Source of the DNA: Kitagawia praeruptora
Taxonomy: Eukaryota > Streptophyta > Magnoliopsida > Apiales > Apiaceae
Direction of reading: 5' to 3'
Assembly: GCA_037693485.1 (NCBI GenBank)
Contig: CM075351.1
Span: 102,008,001-102,072,000, forward strand
Length of the DNA stretch: 64,000 nucleotides
The notes under the pieces were generated by a model. It had not been told where the DNA came from, made no database searches, and was given only the letters and a program-made list of their open reading frames with translations. Of this stretch, positions 21,626 through 36,343 are shown in pieces. A program made the position numbers and the translations under genes. Within the stretch, counting starts at the first letter, position 1; each line of letters starts with the position of its first letter.

Positions 21626-24122
21626 TTACCAAGATTTTGCTCCATTTCAATCTGTGCATGCCACAACATTAAGCTCATGTACTAGTTACGTGTGTGTATA
21701 TATCTGCTGAATGTGTGCATGTGTTTCTATGTCAATATAATATACACGTACTTCTATCAGATATACATCTATAAACATACAAACATTTTTCCTGTATTAC
21801 CATACATATAGCCATAGGTGTTTACACCCAAAAAAAAGATTATCAAAAACTATGGCTTGTGTGCAAAGTATTTTTTGTTTTAAATATATGCATGTAAAAT
21901 AATTTTACCTCAAAAAGATGATAGTATTTTATACATCTTTTATATACATCAAAAAGTAAAAGTACGTTTTTTAAGATAAATGTCAAAAGTATTCATTTAG
22001 CATTATATACATTTATAAAGAAATGAAAGATATTATCTTATTGATAATATAATTGTATATTTATTTATTTAAATTTTGTCTTATACTCCGTCCAATAGTA
22101 TAATACATGTCCATTTCAATTTACAATATAAATTTGTGATCATTTTTCCTAAATTATCCTTTTGAAAATTGTATAGCTACTAATGAGTAATGACCAAGAG
22201 TATTAAATAGAACATATTCTTAAGATGCGTAATTTTTTCAAAAGATATATTGGGTGACGAGGGAATAATCAACATTAAGAAAGTGAAAAAAATTATAAAC
22301 CAATGGTAGTTGTACCAAACAAATTATAGAAAAAAAACTTGACAACAAAAAATCAATTATATATCCATATAAACTAGTAAAAAGTTGCATAAATTCTATA
22401 TATATGATTTTACAAAATCATTCGCATAATTTTCATATAACTTTTTCTCCTCAAAATGATAAAATTTTAGAAGAGAAAATCAGAGAAAAACTCACTTTTC
22501 TGGTTAGCAAATAGCTTCATCCCATTTTTGTTTTGAATGAGTTTTTCTTTTGATTTACATCAAAATAGACCAATAACAAAACTAAAACAAACTAACAAAT
22601 AAATAAAACACAAAATAAAATAAATAAACATTTAGTGGATATGTGTCTTCGTCAAATATCAAAAATGAAGAAATGGTATGATGCCCAGATAGTATCCATA
22701 TAATATAGATATTATATAGATGATAAACACTATTAAATTAGTGTATATGTTATAAAAACAAGAAACTTAAAACATTGAAAAAGAACAAAGTGAAGTTTAA
22801 GAAGAAAAGAAGCTTCATGACAGAAATGTACAGAAATGTAAGCGGAGAAGGAACACCAAACGTGAGTTTTGTAATTACATAGAAAAAGTGCTAAAATGCT
22901 AAAGAGTACGAGAGGGTGCAATGACCATGCTCGTTTTATATAGGACGGGAAAGAATTTTTAGAAGAGAATCTTATATTTGTTTGAGATATTTGTTTATTT
23001 TATATCTTTATTTGAGTATTTTTTTGTAATTTTTTATGACAATGAGAATATTGTGTGCGTGGAAATGACTGTAATACTTATGAAAGACGTTGTAAGGATG
23101 ACAATAATGATGAGATATTTCAAAAGATCATTTCTGTCTAGTCAGAATATCTTTTATGATTAAACTGTTAAAAATTACAATAATTTAGTTTAAAAACATG
23201 TGTTTTAAAAAGTGATTGCTTTTTGATTTTACACGTGTATATAAAATGAGTAGTGGCCTAAAAATTTTGGGAATTGATAGATAAGCTCCTGTTTTTACTA
23301 TTAAAGATCCAACTTTAATTTCTTGATATTTTAATTACACTACTACCCATGATTTCTAAATAATATAAATTGAGATATTGTGTGACGCCCAAAAAAGAAT
23401 GAGAATTTAAAACACCCAAAGGCCACAAAAAGTGGTGGTGGGCCTTTCAAAACAAAACATCATTTAGCGTTATTGTCAAAACACTACACCAACTTGCGTT
23501 TCAACACACAAAAAAAAAAACTTAACGCTAGACGCATTAGCGTTACAAAAAAAAATAAAAAATAAATCAAAACAGAGTTTAATACTATGTATTGGAGTGA
23601 TATTTGGGGCCAAGTTTTTGAGCTGTGATATTTGGGACCATTTCCTTTCACATTGTTTGTGATAGATAGGGCCAACACCCGAGTAATCTTATCGTCACAT
23701 TTTCTAAAAGACCTTTCAGTCTTATTGAGCCATAAGTTTTGTTAGGTTTGTGTATACATGTACATCATTACAATGTAATTGGATCAACTTTGTATTTTCG
23801 TATAATAAACCATTTATTAAAGAATTATAGATTAATATATTTTATAAAATTTAATTAGTTTGATATGTAAATTGTGTGTTCTATTGTAAAAAATGCTGGG
23901 TTCAAATTTTCACTTTTAAATCGCTTTATTGTGCTTAGAATGTCACATGAAAGTGAAAGTCATGTGAGGTGAAACTTATAATTTTCATCATTGAAAACGG
24001 GAATAATTTGTAGTTGATTTGAACCAAAAAATGCCATTGTTATATATAATATTCCCTAAGTAAAGATATAGGCCTTTTTTTATCTTAGAGGCTCTCATAC
24101 CAAATTAAATTTAGGATTTAGA

Positions 24123-25619
24123 ATATGTTTTTATTTTTTAAAATATATTTTCCGACGATCCAACCGTATAGATGTGAAGATATATCTAATTTAATGATAT
24201 TCCCAAATTGGTAAAAAAAATAAAAAATTAACTTGGTTGAAGATCTTAGTAAATCACTACTATTTTGATTAGTACTCGTAACCAGTGCCATCCCTTATTA
24301 TTGTTTTAATTTTTTAAAATATATTTCTCAACGATCCAACCGTACGAATGTCAAGATATATCTAATCTAATTATATTCCCAAATTTTCAAAAAATGAAAA
24401 ATTAATTTGGTTGGAGATCTTAGTAGAATTACTCGTAACTAGTGTTCTATCCTAGATCAATGTTTCTATTTTTTAAAATATATTTATCGAAGATCCAACC
24501 ATACAAATGTCAATATATATATAATTAAATTATATTCTCAAAATTAAAAAATTATTTTGGTTAAAGATCTAAGTAGATTACTACTATATTGATTAGTACT
24601 CGCAACTAGTGCGTTGTCCCATATTATTGATTCTATTTTTTAAAATATATTTCTCAACGATCCAACCGTGTGGATGTCAAGATATATCTAATTTAATAAT
24701 TTTCCAAACTTTTCGAAAAATAAAAACATAATTTGGTTGGAGATCTCAGTAGATCAATACTATATTGACTAGTACTCGTAACCAGTGCTCTATCCCTTAT
24801 TATTGTTTCTATTTTTTAAACTACATTTCTCGACGATCCAACCGTACGAATGTCAAGATATATCTAATTTAATTATATTCCCAAATTTTCGAAAAATAAA
24901 AAATTAATTTGGTTGGACTAATAAATGATTAAAAAAATTATATGCTAACTTACGACGGAATTGGTCGTAAGTTATTTGCCCCTTATTTTTTTGGTGAAAA
25001 TATGAATTTGCCTCCTGTTTTTAGATGAAAAGTTGAATTTGCCGCCTGACAACTTACGACGAATTCCGTCGTAAGTTTAATTTAAGTTAAAAATATTATT
25101 ATAATATACAAAATATTTATTAAAAAAATAGTAAACTAAGTTCCGTCATCAGTAAAGCAATACATTTCCAATTAAATTCAAATATAATGAAGAACTTACG
25201 ACGGAACATATTCTATCGTAAGTTCACTACTTACGACGGATTTCGTCGTAAGTTCACTGCTAGAAGACAAAGTTTCTTTTACAAAAATATAATTCATTTT
25301 TCAAATAAATTTACTAACAAAATATAACTTACGACGGAATATATTCGGTCGTAAGTTCACTGCTTACGACGGATTTCGTCGTAAGTTCACTGCTAGACGA
25401 CAAAGTTTCTTTTACAAAAAAATTAATTCATTTTCGAATTAAATTAAATAACAAAAAAAAATGTTACGACGTCGTATCTTAACTTAACTTACGACGAATA
25501 TTCGTTTCCGTCGTAAGTATGGCGATACTTATGACCGATTTCCGATTCCGTCGTAAGTACGGCGCAAAAATGATTACGTCGTAAGTTTTCCGTCGTAAAA
25601 GGTCAAATTTGTTGTAGTG
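24123..25619. mobile_element. Truncated CACTA-2 fragment, second copy
   Basis: It has the same left truncation point and the same right CACTA terminus (ttgttgtagtg) as 13312-14807. The truncation therefore happened once and was copied with the 10.8 kb duplication. Confidence 0.85.
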
Positions 25620-27700
25620 CATATAAACTAGTAAAAAGTTGCATAAATTCTATATATTTGATTTTACAAAATCATTCGCATAATTTTCATATAACCTTTT
25701 CTCCTCAAAATGATAAAATTTGAGAAGAGAAAATCAGAGAAAAACTCACTTTTCTGGTTAGCAAATAGCTTCATCCCATTTTCCTTTTGAATGAGTTTTT
25801 CTTTTGATTTACATCAAAACAAACCAATAACAAAACTAAAACAAACTGACAAATAAATAAACCATAAAATAAAATAAATAAACATTTAATGGATATGTAT
25901 CTTTCTCAAATATCAAAAATGAAGAAATGGTATGATGCCCAGATAGTATCCAAATAATATAGTTGATAAACACTATTAAATTAATGTATATGTTATAAAA
26001 ACAAGAAACTTAAAACATTGAAAAAGAACAAAGTGAAGTTTAAGAAGAAAAGAAGCTTCATGACAGAAATGTAAGTGGAGAAGAAACACCAAAAGAATGG
26101 CATGAGTTTTGTAATTACATAGAAAAAGTGCTAAAATGCTAAAGATTACGAGACGGTGCAATGACCATGCTCGGTTTATATAGGATGGGGAAGAATTTTT
26201 AGAAGAGAATCTTATATTTGTTTGAGATATTTGTTTATTTCATATCTTTATTTGAGTTTTTTTTTTGTAATTTTTTATGACAATGAGAATATTGTGTATG
26301 TGGCAATGATTGTAATACTTATGAAAGATAACATTGTAAGGATGACAATAATTAGTCAGAATATCTTTTACGATTAAACTGTTAAAAATTACAATAATTT
26401 AGTTAAAAAACATATGTTTTAAAAAGTGATTGCTTATTGATTTTACACATGTATATAAAATGAGTGCCATAAAAATTTTGGGAATTGATAAATAAGCTCC
26501 TGTTTTTACTTTTAAAGCTCCAACTTTAATTTTTTGATATTTTAATTACACTACTACCCATGATTTCTAAATAATATGAATTTCATTGATTTTGTTTTTA
26601 TCATGGATAGTTGTGTCATTTACATATTTTAATATCAAAAAATTTGAGATATTGTATGACGCCAAAAAAAATGAGAATTTAAAACACCCAAACGCCACAT
26701 AAAGTGGCGTTGTGCCTTTCAAAACAAAACATCATTTAGCGTTACTGTCAAAACACTACACCAACTTGCGTTTCAACACAAAAAAAAAACATAACGCTAG
26801 ACGCATTAGCGTTACAAAAAATATAAAAAAATAAATCAAAACACAGTTTAATGCTATGTCTTGAGTGATATTTGGGCCAAGTTTTTGAGCTGTGATATTT
26901 GGGACCATTTCTTTTCAGATTGTTTGTGATAGATAGGGCCAACACCCGAGTAATCTTATCGTCACATTTTCTAAAAGGACCTTTCAGTCTTATTGAGCCA
27001 TAAGTTTTGTTAGGTTTGTGTATACACGTACATCATTACAATGTAATTGGCTCAACTTTGTATTTTCGTATAATAAATCATTTATTAAAGAATTATAGAT
27101 TAATATATTTTATAAAATTTAATTAGTTTGATATGTAAATTGTGTGTTCTATTGTAAAAAATGATGGGTTCGAATTTTCATTTTTAAATCACTTTATTGT
27201 GCTTAGAATGTCACATGAAAGTGAAAGTCATGTGAGGTGAAACTTATAATTTTCATCATTGAAAATTGGAATAATTTGTAGTTGATTTGAAGCAAAGAAT
27301 GCCATTGTTATATATAATATTGCCTAAGTAAAGATATAGGCCTTTTTTTTATCTTAGAGGCTCTCAAACCAAATTTAGGCTTTAGAGTAGTAACTCCAAT
27401 AGTGCTCAACAAGATGGAGAAGATAAAAGAGAATAAAATGCGTGTGAAACATAAAACTCTTTTCCTTAGCTGATTAAAAGAATATCAACCCATATTTATA
27501 CTATTGTGTTAAGCACATAATGTCCTAAAGTAAAGTTATACCACCCATTTTAATGGTATTTATTCAATAATTTCAACCATTACAAATGTTAATGTTTAAA
27601 TAATATAAACGTGTAATTTGTTTCATTTGGAAGATCTTTTACAAAACCACTTGTCACATCTCTGCTCACGTCTTAGTTGATTAATCAACATTAAATGTGG

Positions 27701-28541
27701 ATATGTTGCTGCTTTCCCTGCTAATCCTAGTGCTTGTGGCCAAAGCGGATATGTTCAGTTACGTGACCACCATTGATGATGTGTCCACGGAACACGTTGT
27801 TGCTGCCCTGCCCACCCATCTTGAATGCTTGGTTGGAGTAAAAGTTACTATTATAAGGAGCAGTACTAGAAGTTCCAATATGATTTGCTGAGGTGAACAG
27901 ATAATTGTTAGCTCCGCCACTTCTATAGGGTGCCGCCAACTAGCCAGATCTTTGCTCACTTCTCAGTTGAATAATCAACTTCAAAGTGTGGATTTTCAGA
28001 GACAACAACTGAGTAACAATTCAGATCGATCCAGTATGAACTGTCAATCTCAGCACGCCATCCGAAATGCGGTCCATGAACTTCGGTATTTCTGCATTTC
28101 AGACAATGTGAAATCTCAGCACTGCATTTCACGTTGTCTGAAATGTAGATATATCTAAGTTCATGGACCGCATTTTGGATGGCAGTGTTGAGTGACAGTT
28201 CACACTGGATCGATCTAAATTGTTATTCAACCGTTGTCTCTGAAAATCCACACTTGAAGTTGATGAATCAACTGAGAAGTGAGCAAGGATCTGGAAAGTT
28301 GGTGGCACCCTATAGAAGTGGTGGTTCTAACAATTATATGTTCACCTCAGCAAATCATATTGGAACTCTAGTACTGTTCCTTATCATAATAATTAACTTT
28401 TACTTTAACCAAGCATTTAAGATGGGTGGCCGGGCTGGGCAGCAGCGTGTTCTGTGGGTGCAACATCAATGGTGGTCAGGTAACTAAACATATCTTCTTT
28501 GGCCACAACCAGCAGCAAGAGCAGGGAAAGCAGCAGCATAT
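27701..28541. repeat. Hairpin copy 4, long apex
   Basis: It matches copy 2 at a 10,808 bp offset and includes the apex sub-hairpin at about 28094-28146. Few differences are seen, for example gatcgatcc here versus gattgatcc in copy 2. Confidence 0.93.
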
Positions 28542-28732
28542 TCACTTGGACCATCACCAGCGGCAACTCCGCTTGGGTCACCTGCAGCAGCAACAGCAAC
28601 CACCAGCACCAGCAGCGACTTCGCTTGGGCCACTAACACCCCAGCAGCTTGTTAGTTATTCTCACCACCGTTTTGATTGCTGCCAACTCCGGCTGGGCCT
28701 GCCTCCTGTCGACCATTTACCAAGATTTTGCT

Positions 28733-31700
28733 CCATTTCAATCTGTGCATGCCACAACATTAATCTCATGTACTAGTTACCTGTGTGTATATATCTGCTG
28801 AATCTGTGCATGTGTTTCTATGTCAATACAATATACACGTACTTCTATCAAATATACATCTACAAACATACAAACATTTTTCTATGTATTACCCTATTTG
28901 ATACATATAGCCATAGGTGTTTACACCCAAAAAAAAATAATCAAAAACTATGGCTTGTGTGCAAAGTATTTTTTGTTTTAAAAATATGCACGTAAAATCA
29001 TTTTACCTCAAAAAGATGATAGTATTTTATACATCTTTTATATACATCAAAAAGTAAAAGTACGTTTTTTAAGATAAATGTCAAAAGTATTCATTTAGCA
29101 TTATATACATTTATAAAGAAATGAAAGATATTATCTTACTGATAATATAATTGTATATTTATTTATTTAAATTTTTTCTTATACTCCCTCCGTCCAATAG
29201 TATAATACATGTCCATTTCAATTTAAAATATAAATTTGTGATCATTTTTCCTAAATTATCCTTTTTGAAAATTGTATAGCTAATGAGTAATGACCAAGAG
29301 TATTAAATAGGTCATATTCTTGAGATGCGTAATTTTTTCAAAAGAGATATTGTGTGACAAGGGAATAATCAACATTAAGAAACTGAAAAAATTTATAGAC
29401 CAACGGTAGTTGTACCAAAAAAATTAGAGAAAAAAAAACTTGACAACAAAAAATCAATTATATATACATATAAACAAGTAAAAAGTTGCATAAATTCTAT
29501 ATAAATGATTTTACAAAATCATTCGCATAATTTTCATAAAACTTTTTCTCCTCAAAATGATAAAATTTGAGAAGAGAAAATCAGAGAAAAACTCACTTTT
29601 TTGGTTAGCAAATTGCTTCATCCCATTTTTCTTTTGAATGAGTTTTTCCTTTGATTTACATCAAAACAGACCAATAACAAAACTAAAACAAACTGACAAA
29701 TAAATAAAACACAAAATTAAATAAATAAACATTTAGTGGATATGTATCTTCGTCAAATATCAAAAAAGAAGAAATGGTATGATGCCCAGATAGTATCCAT
29801 ATAATATAGATGGTAAACACTATTAAATTAGTGTATATGTTATAAAAACAAGAAACTTAAAACATTGAAAAAAAACAAAGTGAAGTTTAAGAAGAAAAGA
29901 AGCTTCATGACAGAAATGTAAGTGGAGAAGGAACACCAAAAGAATGGCGTGAGTTTTGTAATTACATAGAAAAAGTGCTAAAATGCTAAAGAGCACGAGA
30001 GGGTGCAATGACCATGCTGGTTTATATAGGACGGGAAAGAATTTTTAGAAGAGAATCTTATATTTGTTTGAGATATTTGTTTATTTTATATCTTTATTTG
30101 AGTATTTTTTTTGTAATTTTTTATGTCAATGAGAATATTGTGTGCGTGGCAATGACTGTAATACTTATGAAAGATAACATTGTTAGGATGGCAATAATGA
30201 TGAGATATTTGAAAAGATCATTTCTGTCTAGTCAGAATATCTTTTATGATTAAACTGTTAAAAATTACAATTATTTAATTTAAAAACGTATGTTTTAAAA
30301 AGTGATTGCTTTTTGATTTTACACATGTATATAAAATGAGTGGCCTAAAAATTTTGGGAATTGATAAATAAGCTCCTGTTTTTACTATAAAAGCTCCAAC
30401 TTTAATTTTTCGATATTTTAATTACACTACTACCCATGATTTCTAAATAATATGAATTTCATTGATTTTGTTTTTATCACGGATAGTTGTGTCATTTATA
30501 TATTTTAATATCAAAAAAATTGAAATTTTGTGTGACGCCCAAAAAAAATGAGAATTTAAAACACCCAAACGCCACATAAAAACATCATTTAGCGTTACTG
30601 TCAAAACACTACACCAACTTGCGTTTCAACACAAAAAAAAAAATTAACGCTAGACGCATTAGCGTTACAAAAAAAAAATAAAAATAAATCAAAACACAGT
30701 TTAATACTATGTCTTGGAGTGATATTTGGGGCCAAGTTTTTGAGCTGTGATATTTGGGGCCAATCAAAAGAGATATTGTGTGACGAGGGAATAATCAACA
30801 TTAAGAAAGTGAAAAAAATTATAAACCAAAGGTAGTTGTACCAAACAAATTATAGAAAAAAAGCTTGACAACAAAAAATCAATTATATATCCATATAAAC
30901 TAGTAAAAAGTTGCATAAATTCTATATATATGATTTTACAAAATCATTCGCATAATTTTCATATAACTTTTTCTCCTCAAAATGAGAAATGGTATGATGC
31001 CCAGATAGTATCCATATAATGTAGATGATTAACACTATTAAATTAATATATATGTTATAAAAACAAGAAACTTAAAACATTGAAAAAGAACAAAGTAAAG
31101 TTTAAGAAGAAAAGAAGCTTCATGACAGAAATGTACAGAAATGTAAGTGGAGAAGGAACACCAAAAGAATGGCGTGAGTTTTGTAATTACATAGAAAAAG
31201 TGCTAAAATGCTAAAGAGTACGAGAGGGTGCAATGTCCATGCTCGGTTTATATAGGACGGGAAAGAATTCTTGGAAGAGAATTAAACTGTTAAAAATTAC
31301 AATAATTTAGTTTAAAAACATATGTTTTAAAAAGTGATTGTTTTTTGATTTTACACATGTATATAAAATGAGTGCCCTAAAAATTTTGGGAATTGATAAA
31401 TAAGCTCATGTTTTTACTGTTAAAGCTCTAACTTTAATTTTTTGATATTTTAATTACACTACTACCCATGATTTCTAAATAATATGAATTTCATTGATTT
31501 TGTTTTTATCAAGGATAGTTGTGTCATTTACATATTTTAATATCAAAAAATTTGAGATATTGTGTGACGCCCAAAAAAAATGAGAATTTAAAACACCCAA
31601 ACGCCACATAAAGTGGCGTTGGGCCTTTCAAAACAAAACATTTACTGTCAAAACACTACACCAACTTGCGTTTCAACACAAAAAAAAAACTTAACGCTAG

Positions 31701-33503
31701 ACGCATTAGCCTTACAAAAAAAAATAAAAAAATAAATCAGAACACAGTGTCTTGGAGTGATATTTGGGGCCGTGGGGCCATTGTGATAGATAGGGCCACC
31801 ACCCCAGCAATCTTATCGTCACATTTTCTAAAAGGACCTTTGCCATAAGTTTTGTTAGGTTTGTGTAGACATGTACATCATTACAATGTAATTGGATCAA
31901 CTTTGTATTTTCGTATAATAAACCATTTATTAAAGAATTATAGATTAATATATTTTATAAAATTTAATTAGTTTGATATGTAAATTGTGTGTTCTATTGT
32001 AAAAATTGGTGGGTTCGAATTTTCATTTTTAAATCACTTTATTGTGCTTAGAATGTCACATGAAAGTGAAAGTCATGTGAGGTGAAACTTATAATTTTCA
32101 TCATTGAAAACGGGAATAATTTGTAGTTGATTTGAACCAAAAAATGCCATTGTTATATATAATATTCCGTAAGTAAAGATATAGGCCTTTTTTTATCTTA
32201 GAGGCTCTCATACCAAATTTAGGCTTTAGAGTAATAACTCCAATAGTGCTCAACAAGATGGAGAAGATAAAAGAGAATAAAATGCGTGTGAAACATAAAA
32301 CTCTTTTCCTTGGCTGATTACAAGAATATCAACCCATATTTATACTATTGTGTTAAGTACATAATGTCCTAAACTAAAGTTATACCACCCATTTTAATGG
32401 TATTTATTCAATAATTTCAACCATTACAAATGTTAATGTTTAAATAATATAAACGTGTAATTTGTTTCATTTGGAAGATCTTTTACAAAACCACTTGTCA
32501 CATCTCTGCTCACGTCTTAGTTGATTAATCAACATTAAATATGGATATGTTGCTGCTTTCCCTGCTAATGTTGGTGCTTGTGGCCAAAGCGAATATGTTC
32601 AGTTACCTGACCACCATTGATGATGTGTCCACGGAACACGTAGCTACTGCCCTGCCCACCCATCTTGAATGCTTGGTTGGAGTAAAAGTTACTATTATAA
32701 CGAGCAGTACTAGAAGTTTCAATATGATTTGCTGAGGTGAACAGATAATTGTTAGCACCGCCACTTCTATAGGGTGCCGCCAACTTGCCAGTTCTTTGCT
32801 CACTTCTCAGTTGAATAATCAACTTCAAAGTGTGGATTTTTAGGACAACCACTGAGTAACATTTCAGATCGATCCAGTGTGAACTATCAATCTCAGCACG
32901 CCATCCGAAATGCGGTCCATGAACTTCGGTATTTCATGGACCGCATTTTGGATGGCAGTGTTGAGAGTGACAGTTAACACTGGATCGATCTAAATTGTTT
33001 TTCAACCGTTGTCTCTGAAAATCCACACTTGAAGTTGATTAATCAACTGAGAAGTTGGCAAGGATCTCGTAAGTTGGCGGCACCCTATAGAAGTGGTGGT
33101 GCTAACAATTATATGTTCACCTGAGCAAATCATATTGGAACTCTAGTACTGCTCCTTATCATAATAATTAACTTTTACTTTAACCAAGCATTCAAGATGG
33201 GTGGCCGGGCAGCAGCTTGTTCCGTGGGTGCAACATCAATGGTGGTCAGGTAACTAAACATATCTTCTTTGACCATAACCAGCAGCAAGAGCAGGGAAAG
33301 CAGCAGCATATTCACTTGGACCATCACCAGCGGCAACTCCGCTGGGGTCACCTGCAGCAGCAACAGCAACCACCAGCACCAGCAGCGACTTGGCTTGGGC
33401 CACTACCACCCCCATCAGCTTGATAGTTATTCTCACCACCGTTTTGAATGCTGCCAACTCCGGCTGGGCCTGCCTCCTGTCATCCATTTACCAAGATTTT
33501 GCT
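28733..33503. repeat. Tandem array unit 4 (4.77 kb, internally rearranged)
   Basis: Unit sequence runs to about 30763, then jumps back to tcaaaagagatattgtgtgac, which corresponds to 29339 in the same unit. This creates a partial second copy (30764-31700). That copy has internal deletions near 30984, 31282 and 31640. The remaining unit and hairpin copy 5 follow normally. Confidence 0.85.
32545..33311. repeat. Hairpin copy 5, short apex
   Basis: It has the short loop (near 32928) as in copies 1 and 3. The left arm has a two-base deletion near 32842 (ttttaggacaacc versus ttttcagagacaacc). Confidence 0.92.
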
Positions 33504-36343
33504 CCATTTCAATCTGTGCATGCCACAACATTAAGCTCATGTACTAGTTACGTGTGTGTATATATCTGCTGAATCTGTGCATGTGTTTCTATGTCAATAT
33601 AATATACACGTACTTCTATCAAATATACATCTATAAACATACAAACATTTTTCTATGTATTACCCTATTTGATACATATAGCCATAGGTGTTTACACCCA
33701 AAAAAAGATTATCAAAAACTATGGCTTGTGTGCAAAGTATTTTTTGTTTTAAATATATGCATGTAAAATAATTTTACCTCAAAAAGATGATAGTATTTTA
33801 TACATCTTTTATATACATCAAAAAGTAAAAGTACGTTTTTTAAGATAAATGTCAAAAGTATTCATTTAGCATTATATACATTTATAAAGAAATGAAAGAT
33901 ATTATCTTATTGATAATATAATTGTATATTTATTTATTTAAATTTTATCTTATACTCCGTCCAATAGTATAGTACATGTCCATTTCAATTTACAATATAA
34001 ATTTGTGATCATTTTTCCTAAATTATCCTTTTTGAAAATTGTATAGCTATTAATGAGTTATGACCAAGAGAATTAAATAGGTCTTATTCTTAAGATGCGT
34101 AATTTTTTCAAAAGAGATATTGGGTGACGAGGGAATAATCAACATTAAGAAAGTGAAAAAAATTATAAACCAAAGGTAGTTGTACCAAACAAATTATAGA
34201 AAAAAAACTTGACAACAAAAAATCAATTATATATCCATATAAACTAGTAAAAAGTTGCATAAATTCTATATATATGATTTTACAAAATCATTCGCATAAT
34301 TTTCATATAACTTTTTCTCCTCAAAATGATAAAATTTGAGAAGAGAAAATCAGAGAAAAACTCACTTTTCTGGTTAGCAAATAGCTTCATCCCATTTTCC
34401 TTTTGAATGAGTTTTTCTTTTGATTTACATCAAAACAGACCAATAACAAAACTAAAACAAACTGATAAATAAATAAAACACAAAATAAAATAAATAAACA
34501 TTTAGTGGATATGTGTCTTCGTCAAATATCAAAAATGAAGAAATGGTATGATGCCCAGATAGTATCCATATAATATAGATGATAAACACTATTAAATTAG
34601 TGTATATGATATAAAAACAAGAAACTTAAAACATTGAAAAAGAACAAAGTGAAGTTTAAGAAGAAAAGAAGCTTCATGACAGAAATGTACAGAAATGTAA
34701 GCCGAGAAGGAACACCAAACGTGAGTTTTGTAATTACATAGAAAAAGTGCTAAAATGCTAAAGAGTACGAGAGGGTGCAATGACCATGCTCGTTTTATAT
34801 AGGACGGGAAAGAATTTTTAGAAGAGAATCATATATTTGTTTGAGATATTTGTTTATTTTATATCTTTATTTGAGTATTTTTTTGTAATTTTTTATGACA
34901 ATGAGAATATTATGTGCGTGGCAATGACTGTAATACTTATGAAAGACGTTGTAAGGATGACAATAATGATGAGATATTTCAAAAGATCATTTCTGTCTAG
35001 TCAGAATATCTTTTATGATTAAACTGTTAAAAATTACAATAATTTAGTTTAAAAACATGTGTTTTAAAAAGTGATTGCTTTTTGATTTTACACATGTATA
35101 TAAAATGAGTAGTGGCCTAAATTTTTTTGGAATTCATAGATAAGCTCCTGTTTTTACTATCAAAGATCCAACTTTAATTTCTTGATATTTTAATTACAAT
35201 ACTACCCATGATTTCTAAATAATATGAATTTCATTGATTTTGTTTTTATCATGGATAGTTGTGTCATTTAAATATATTAGTATCAAAAAAATTGAGATAT
35301 TGTGTGACGCCCAAAAAAAATGAGAATTTAAAAGGACACAAAAAGTGGTGGTGGGCCTTTCAAAACAAAACATCATTTAGCGTTATTGTCAAAACACTAC
35401 ACCAACTTGGGTTTCAACACACAAAAAAAAAACTTAACGCTAGACGCATTAGCGTTACAAAAAAAATAAAAAATAAATCAAAACAGAGTTTAATACTATG
35501 TATTGGAGTGATATTTGGGGCCAAGTTTTTGAGCTGTGATATTTGGGACCATTTCTTTTCAGATTGTTTGTGATAGATAGGGCCAACACCGAGTAATCTT
35601 ATCGTCACATTTTCTAAAAGGACCTTTCAGTCTTATTGAGCCATAAGTTTTGTTAGGTTTGTGTATACACGTACATCATTACAATATAATTGGATCAACT
35701 TTGTATTTTCGTATAATAAACCATTTATTAAAGAATTATAGATTAATATATTTTATAAAATTTAATTAGTTTGATATGTAAATTGTGTGTTCTATTGTAA
35801 AAAATTGTGGGTTCGAATTTTCATTTTTAAATCACTTTATTGTGCTTAGAATGTCACATGAAAGTGAAAGTCATGTGAGGTGAAACTTATAATTTTCATC
35901 ATTGAAAACGGGAATAATTTGTAGTTGATTTGAACCAAAAAATGCCATTGTTATATATAATATTCCCTAAGTAAAGATATAGGCCTTTTTTTATCTTAGA
36001 GGCTCTCATACCAAATTAAATTTAGGCTTTAGAGTAATAACTCCAATAGTGCTCAACAAGATGGAGAAGATAAAAGAGAATAAAATGCGTGTGAAACATA
36101 AAACTTTTTTCCTTAGCTGATTACAAGAATATCAACCCATATTTATACTATTGTGTTAAGTACATAATGTCCTAAACTAAAGTTATACCACCCATTTTAA
36201 TGGTATTTATTCAGTAATTTCAACCATTACAAATGTTAATGTTTAAATAATATAAACGTGTAATTTGTTTCATTTGGAAGATCTTTTACAAAACCACTTG
36301 TCACATCTCTGCTCACGTCTTAGTTGATTAATCAACATTAAAT

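Larger units (their letters stand above)
17925..21641. repeat. Tandem array unit 2 (clean 3.72 kb unit)
   Basis: This is the best reference unit, with no large insertion. In order it holds the landmark, the MITE (18384-18568), the minus-strand TATA-like site (near 19228), GCGTT palindromes (near 19790-19900), the fossil LTR (20456-20668, carrying a deletion of about 125 bp) and hairpin copy 3. Its 18200-20050 part matches unit 5 at a constant offset of 15,569 bp better than it matches adjacent units. Confidence 0.9.
21642..28732. repeat. Tandem array unit 3 (7.09 kb, duplicate of unit 1)
   Basis: It has the same internal organisation as unit 1: unit sequence, CACTA-2 fragment (24123-25619), resumed unit sequence and hairpin copy 4. 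Differences from unit 1 are scattered single bases and small indels, for example a 2-bp deletion near 24290 and an added attatata duplication near 22710. This implies recent duplication. Confidence 0.9.
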
